A stretch of 64,000 bases of DNA from JAXLYE01 sp046351595 (lineage in GTDB: Bacteria; Myxococcota_A; Polyangia; Palsa-1104; JAEUJZ01). The position numbers were made by a program, and so were the translations under genes. The notes beneath the pieces are model-generated. The model saw nothing but the letters and a program-made list of their open reading frames with translations, did not search any database and was not told the origin of the DNA. Below are positions 58,043-64,000 of the stretch, piece by piece (position 1 is the stretch's first letter; each line of letters opens with the position of its first letter). The stretch is taken from assembly GCA_046351595.1 (NCBI GenBank), contig JAXLYE010000002.1:1561102-1625101 (forward strand), in the 5' to 3' direction.

Positions 58043-59050
58043 CTACCGCCCGAGCGCGCCGCTGTTGAGCAGCTTCGCCGCCTCCTTGGCGTGGTAGGTG
58101 AGGATCATGTCGGCGCCGGCGCGGCGGATCGACAGCAGCGTCTCGAGCACGGCGCGATCGGGGTCGATCCACCCGCGCTCGGCCGCGGCCTTGAGCATCG
58201 CGTACTCGCCCGAGACGTTGTAGGCGGCGACGGGCAGGTCGCTCTCCTCGCGGACGCGGGCGATGATGTCCAGGTACGCGAGCGCCGGCTTGACCATGAG
58301 CACGTCCGCGCCCTCGCCCGCGTCGAGCATGGCCTCGCGCACGGCCTCGTGGCTGTTGGCCGGGTCCATCTGGTAGCTCTTGCGGTGGCCGAAGCCGGCG
58401 TTGGTGCCGGCGGCCTGGCGGAACGGCCCGTAGAAGCAGCTCGCGTACTTGACCGAGTAGGCCAGGATGCCGACGTGATCGAAGCCGGCCTCGTCGAGCG
58501 CCTCGCGGCAGGCGGAGACGAAGCCGTCCATCATGCCGCTCGGCGCGATCAGGTCGGCGCCGGCCTTGGCCTGCGAGACCGCGACGCGCTGCAGGTTCTC
58601 GAGCGTGGCGTCGTTGTCGACGTCGCCCCAGCCGCCCTCGGGCAGCACCACGCCGCAGTGGCCGTGCGAGGTGTACTCGTCGAAGCAGGCGTCGGTCATG
58701 ATGACCATCTCGGGGCAGGCGCGCTTGATGGCGCGCGTCGCCTGCTGCACCAGCCCGTCGGAGTTCCACGCCTCGCTGCCGACCGAGTCCTTGCGGCTCT
58801 CTTCGGGGGCGCCGAAGAGGATGACGGCGGGGATGCCCAGGTCCAGGCACTCCTTGGCCTCGCGCACGGCCTGATCGACGGACACCTGGGCCTGGCCCGG
58901 CAGCGACGCGATGGGCCGCCGCACGTCGCGCCCGGGGCAGACGAACAGCGGGTAGATGAAGCTGTCCTGCGACAGCGAGATCTCGCGCACCAGGCGGCGC
59001 AGGCCATCGCTGCGGCGCATGCGGCGGGCGCGGTACTCGGGAAACTGCAT
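58043..59050 (-). CDS. hemB: porphobilinogen synthase (delta-aminolevulinate dehydratase)
   Basis: 335 aa. Condenses two 5-aminolevulinate molecules into porphobilinogen in tetrapyrrole synthesis. Schiff-base lysines lie in LAYSVKYASCFYGPFR and VLMVKPALAYLDI. The metal-site region reads TDACFDEYTSHGHCGVV, with two Cys but not the full zinc triple-Cys pattern of mammalian enzymes; the allosteric magnesium-type site is likely. AGGAGG lies 6 nt before the ATG, and GATACT at 59071-59076 (minus strand) is a good -10 box. Confidence 0.97.
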   Translation of the reverse strand: MQFPEYRARRMRRSDGLRRLVREISLSQDSFIYPLFVCPGRDVRRPIASLPGQAQVSVDQAVREAKECLDLGIPAVILFGAPEESRKDSVGSEAWNSDGLVQQATRAIKRACPEMVIMTDACFDEYTSHGHCGVVLPEGGWGDVDNDATLENLQRVAVSQAKAGADLIAPSGMMDGFVSACREALDEAGFDHVGILAYSVKYASCFYGPFRQAAGTNAGFGHRKSYQMDPANSHEAVREAMLDAGEGADVLMVKPALAYLDIIARVREESDLPVAAYNVSGEYAMLKAAAERGWIDPDRAVLETLLSIRRAGADMILTYHAKEAAKLLNSGALGR

Positions 59051-59070
59051 CGGAACCTCCTCGGCGCACT

Positions 59071-59076
59071 AGTATC
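59071..59076 (-). promoter_or_regulatory. -10 box of hemB
   Basis: GATACT on the minus strand about 20 nt before the hemB start, leaving room for the AGGAGG site. The rest of the 59051-59372 gap has no gene; 59190-59240 is AT-richer and contains AACGAACGTT. Confidence 0.45.
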
Positions 59077-59372
59077 ACAGCCGCGTCGTCCGTGCGCCGC
59101 CGCACTGCGAGCCGCTGCCCGCCGCCGACGACGACGCCGCCGCCGCTGCCGAGGCTGCCGTTTCGGGAGGGCGCTGCAGTCGTTCGACTGTTCAGCCTGT
59201 AACGAACGTTGTATCTTGAAAACACGGGGTAACGCCGCTGCAGCCGGCGACCGGAGGGGGAATAGCTGGCAAGCCCGGGCCTCTATAGCGACCGCGCCGG
59301 CCGCGAGCGGCGCGCGCACCGCGGCCTCGCGCCGGGCGGCCTCGTCGAGGGTGCGGCGGGCGGAGGCGGGCG

Positions 59373-62357
<2,985 letters not shown>

Positions 62358-62375
62358 GGCCCGGACCCAGGTCGA

Positions 62376-62410
62376 TGACAAGGGCCCGGGAACCCGCGCC
62401 CCTGTATTAG
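62376..62410 (+). repeat. possible remnant of repeat family A (3' end)
   Basis: GGGCCCGGGAACCC then CCCCTGTATTAG resembles the last hairpin and the CCCCTGTAT(C/A)AG end of copies A1 and A3. Only about 30 bp are alike. It overlaps the amidase promoter. Confidence 0.3.
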
Positions 62411-62413
62411 ATT
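62408..62413 (+). promoter_or_regulatory. -10 box TAGATT, leaderless start
   Basis: TAGATT lies 7 nt before the ATG at 62421. An in-frame ATG at 62415 is only 1 nt from the box, so 62421 is preferred. Confidence 0.45.
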
Positions 62414-62420
62414 CATGCGC

Positions 62421-63989
62421 ATGCAGATCCATGAGCTTTCTGCCACGGCGCTCCTGTCTTCCCTGCGCGCTCGCGAGGTTTCGTCGGTCGAGGCCGTGCG
62501 CGCCCTGATCGCACGCCGCCACGCCATCGACGGCGTGGTCGGCGCCTTCACGGCGCGGCTCGATCAGCAGGCGCTGGCCGAGGCCCAGGCGCTCGACGAC
62601 CGGCGCGCCCGCGGCGAGGAGGTCGGCCCGCTGCACGGCCTGCCGCTGACCATCAAGGACAACATCGACGTGCGCGGCACCGACGTCACGATGGGCCTGC
62701 GCAGCTGCGTCGGCCGGCCGGCGGCCGAGGACGCGGTGGTGGTGCGCGAGCTGCGGCGGCTGGGCGCCATCGTGCTCGGCAAGACCAACGTGCCGCAGCT
62801 GCTGCTGGTGCAGGAGACGGACAACGACGTGTTCGGCGTCACCCGCAACCCCTGGAACCTCGAGCGCTCGCCGGGCGGCTCGTCGGGCGGCGAGTCGGCG
62901 GCGCTGGCCGCGGGCCTGACGCCGCTCGGCATCGGCTCGGACATCGGCGGCTCGATCCGCATCCCGGCGCACTTCTGCGGCGTCGCCGGCTTCAAGCCGA
63001 CGCTCGATCGCTGGTCGATGCGCGGCATGCACGGCGGCTTCGACGGGCAGGAGATGGTGCGCGCGCAGATGGGGGCGCTGGCGCGGACCGCGCGCGACCT
63101 GCAGCTCGTCTTCGGTGCCGTCGATCCGCGGCGGCTGGCGCAGGACGACCCGGCGGTGCCGCCGCTGCCGCCGCCGGATCCGGACGCGGTGCCCGTGCGC
63201 GGCCTGCGCATCGGCCGCTTCGTCGACGACGGCTTCATGGCGCCGTGCCCGACGATCCAGCGCGCGGTGCGGCGGGCCGCCGACGTGCTGCGCGACGCCG
63301 GGGCCGAGATCGTCGACTACCAGCCGCCGGCGCCGCGCGACCTCTTGTACCTGTGGCTGGCGGGCCTTACCAGCGACGGCGGCGCGACGGTGCGCCGGCG
63401 CATGACCCAGGACGAGCCGTGCCGCCAGCTGCGCCCGACGATGCAGGTGGCGCTGATCCCGCAGCCGCTGCGGCTGGCGCTGGCGGCGCTGCTCGAGCGC
63501 ACCGGCGAGGGCCGCCTGGGTCGCCTGCTGCGCATCATCGGGCAGAAGCCCGTCGACGAGCTGTGGCGGCTGACGGCACAGCGGACGGCGCTGCGGCGCA
63601 GCGAGCTGGATGCCTGGAATACGGCGCGGCTCGACGCGGTGCTGTGCCCGCCGCACGTGCTGCCGGCGATGCCGCTGGGCACCTCGGGCGATCTGACGCT
63701 GACGCTGAGCTACATGTTCCGCTACGTGATGCTCAACTTCCCGGCCGGCATCGTGCCGGTGACGCGGGTGCGCAGCGACGAGACGGTGTGGGAGGGGCCG
63801 CCGCCGATCGATCGCGTGGCGCGCCGCTGCTCGGACGTCGTGCGCGGCAGCGCCGGGCTGCCGGTCGGTGTCCAGGTCGCGGCGCGGCCGTTCCGCGAGG
63901 ACGTGGCGCTGCGGGTCATGCTGGCGATCGAGGAGGCGGTGCAGGGCGACCCGGGCTTCCCGCGCACGCCGATCGATCCGCTCCGCTAG
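62421..63989 (+). CDS. amidase signature family protein
   Basis: 522 aa, cytoplasmic. Ser-cisSer-Lys triad: Lys in LPLTIKDNIDVRG, cis-Ser in SPGGSSGGESAALAAG and nucleophile Ser in GSDIGGSIRIPAHFCGVAGFKPT. The long C-terminal part (about 230-522) contains family regions such as LDAVLCPPHVLPAMP and GLPVGVQVAARPFREDVAL. It resembles fatty-acid-amide-hydrolase-like amidases more than GatA: no gatB or gatC is adjacent. Substrate unknown. The gene ends 11 bp before the window edge. Confidence 0.92.
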   Translation: MQIHELSATALLSSLRAREVSSVEAVRALIARRHAIDGVVGAFTARLDQQALAEAQALDDRRARGEEVGPLHGLPLTIKDNIDVRGTDVTMGLRSCVGRPAAEDAVVVRELRRLGAIVLGKTNVPQLLLVQETDNDVFGVTRNPWNLERSPGGSSGGESAALAAGLTPLGIGSDIGGSIRIPAHFCGVAGFKPTLDRWSMRGMHGGFDGQEMVRAQMGALARTARDLQLVFGAVDPRRLAQDDPAVPPLPPPDPDAVPVRGLRIGRFVDDGFMAPCPTIQRAVRRAADVLRDAGAEIVDYQPPAPRDLLYLWLAGLTSDGGATVRRRMTQDEPCRQLRPTMQVALIPQPLRLALAALLERTGEGRLGRLLRIIGQKPVDELWRLTAQRTALRRSELDAWNTARLDAVLCPPHVLPAMPLGTSGDLTLTLSYMFRYVMLNFPAGIVPVTRVRSDETVWEGPPPIDRVARRCSDVVRGSAGLPVGVQVAARPFREDVALRVMLAIEEAVQGDPGFPRTPIDPLR

Positions 63990-64000
63990 AAGGCCGCTCC

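Overview
The window is a high-GC chromosomal segment from a predatory or saprophytic delta-type bacterium, most likely a member of Myxococcota (class not resolved). The signs are: two complete Ser/Thr protein kinases or relics of them, one with TolB-like and TPR domains; surface and lipoproteins with VWA, FG-GAP, EGF-like and Gly-Asp repeats; C-terminal tails of the MYXO-CTERM kind; DUF4331 and DUF4388 proteins; an orphan bacterial STAND-type ATPase with TPRs; and abundant two-component systems. No tRNA, rRNA, CRISPR array, phage or transposase gene was seen.

Layout. 1-4.4 kb: end of a VWA surface protein, then a tightly overlapping operon (small protein, RluA/RluD-type pseudouridine synthase, PgeF/YfiH, membrane-anchored unknown). 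4.6-6.3 kb: histidine kinase and OmpR-type regulator. 6.5-11.6 kb: lipoprotein, OPA-type MFS transporter, a probable 6S RNA gene (8927-9112), Nudix hydrolase, ferredoxin plus GNAT operon, small lipoprotein. 11.6-20.3 kb: secreted PHB-depolymerase-like esterase, alkylglycerol-monooxygenase-like hydroxylase, Ser/Thr kinase, pdxH and add. 20.4-30.8 kb: molybdoenzyme, Thr dehydratase-like enzyme, secreted NlpC-like protein, quinone reductase-like MDR, ffh with an insertion in its RNA-binding motif, dienelactone hydrolase, two unknowns. 30.9-33.1 kb: an orphan promoter-terminator unit (candidate sRNA) and a DUF4331 protein split over two genes.

33.4-45.6 kb is the most remarkable region. One ancestral operon (Ser/Thr kinase with PEGA-like tail, TPR protein, propeller lipoprotein) is interrupted twice inside coding sequence. 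A 5,481-bp segment carrying a DUF4388-roadblock fusion, a multi-PAS histidine kinase and a NarL-type regulator splits the kinase, with an exact 12-bp direct repeat at the junctions. A 2,746-bp segment carrying a STAS-like protein, an FG-GAP surface protein and a VOC protein splits the propeller gene, with an exact 11-bp direct repeat. Removing each segment plus one repeat restores an uninterrupted reading frame. Neither segment encodes a recognisable transposase or integrase and neither has convincing terminal inverted repeats.

45.7-64 kb: PI-PLC-like lipoprotein, STAND ATPase, orphan Dam methylase, LIC_10091-like protein, aspS, TetR with a striking three-unit operator array, DUF2378-like protein, YkgJ and hemB, hybrid histidine kinase, and an amidase.

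Recurring non-coding features are: a family of about 100-bp intergenic elements made of four hairpins with compensatory base changes (3 full and 1 partial copy); a second, shorter repeat family; and a leaderless-promoter pattern (TANNNT box 6-8 nt before the start codon) at ten genes.
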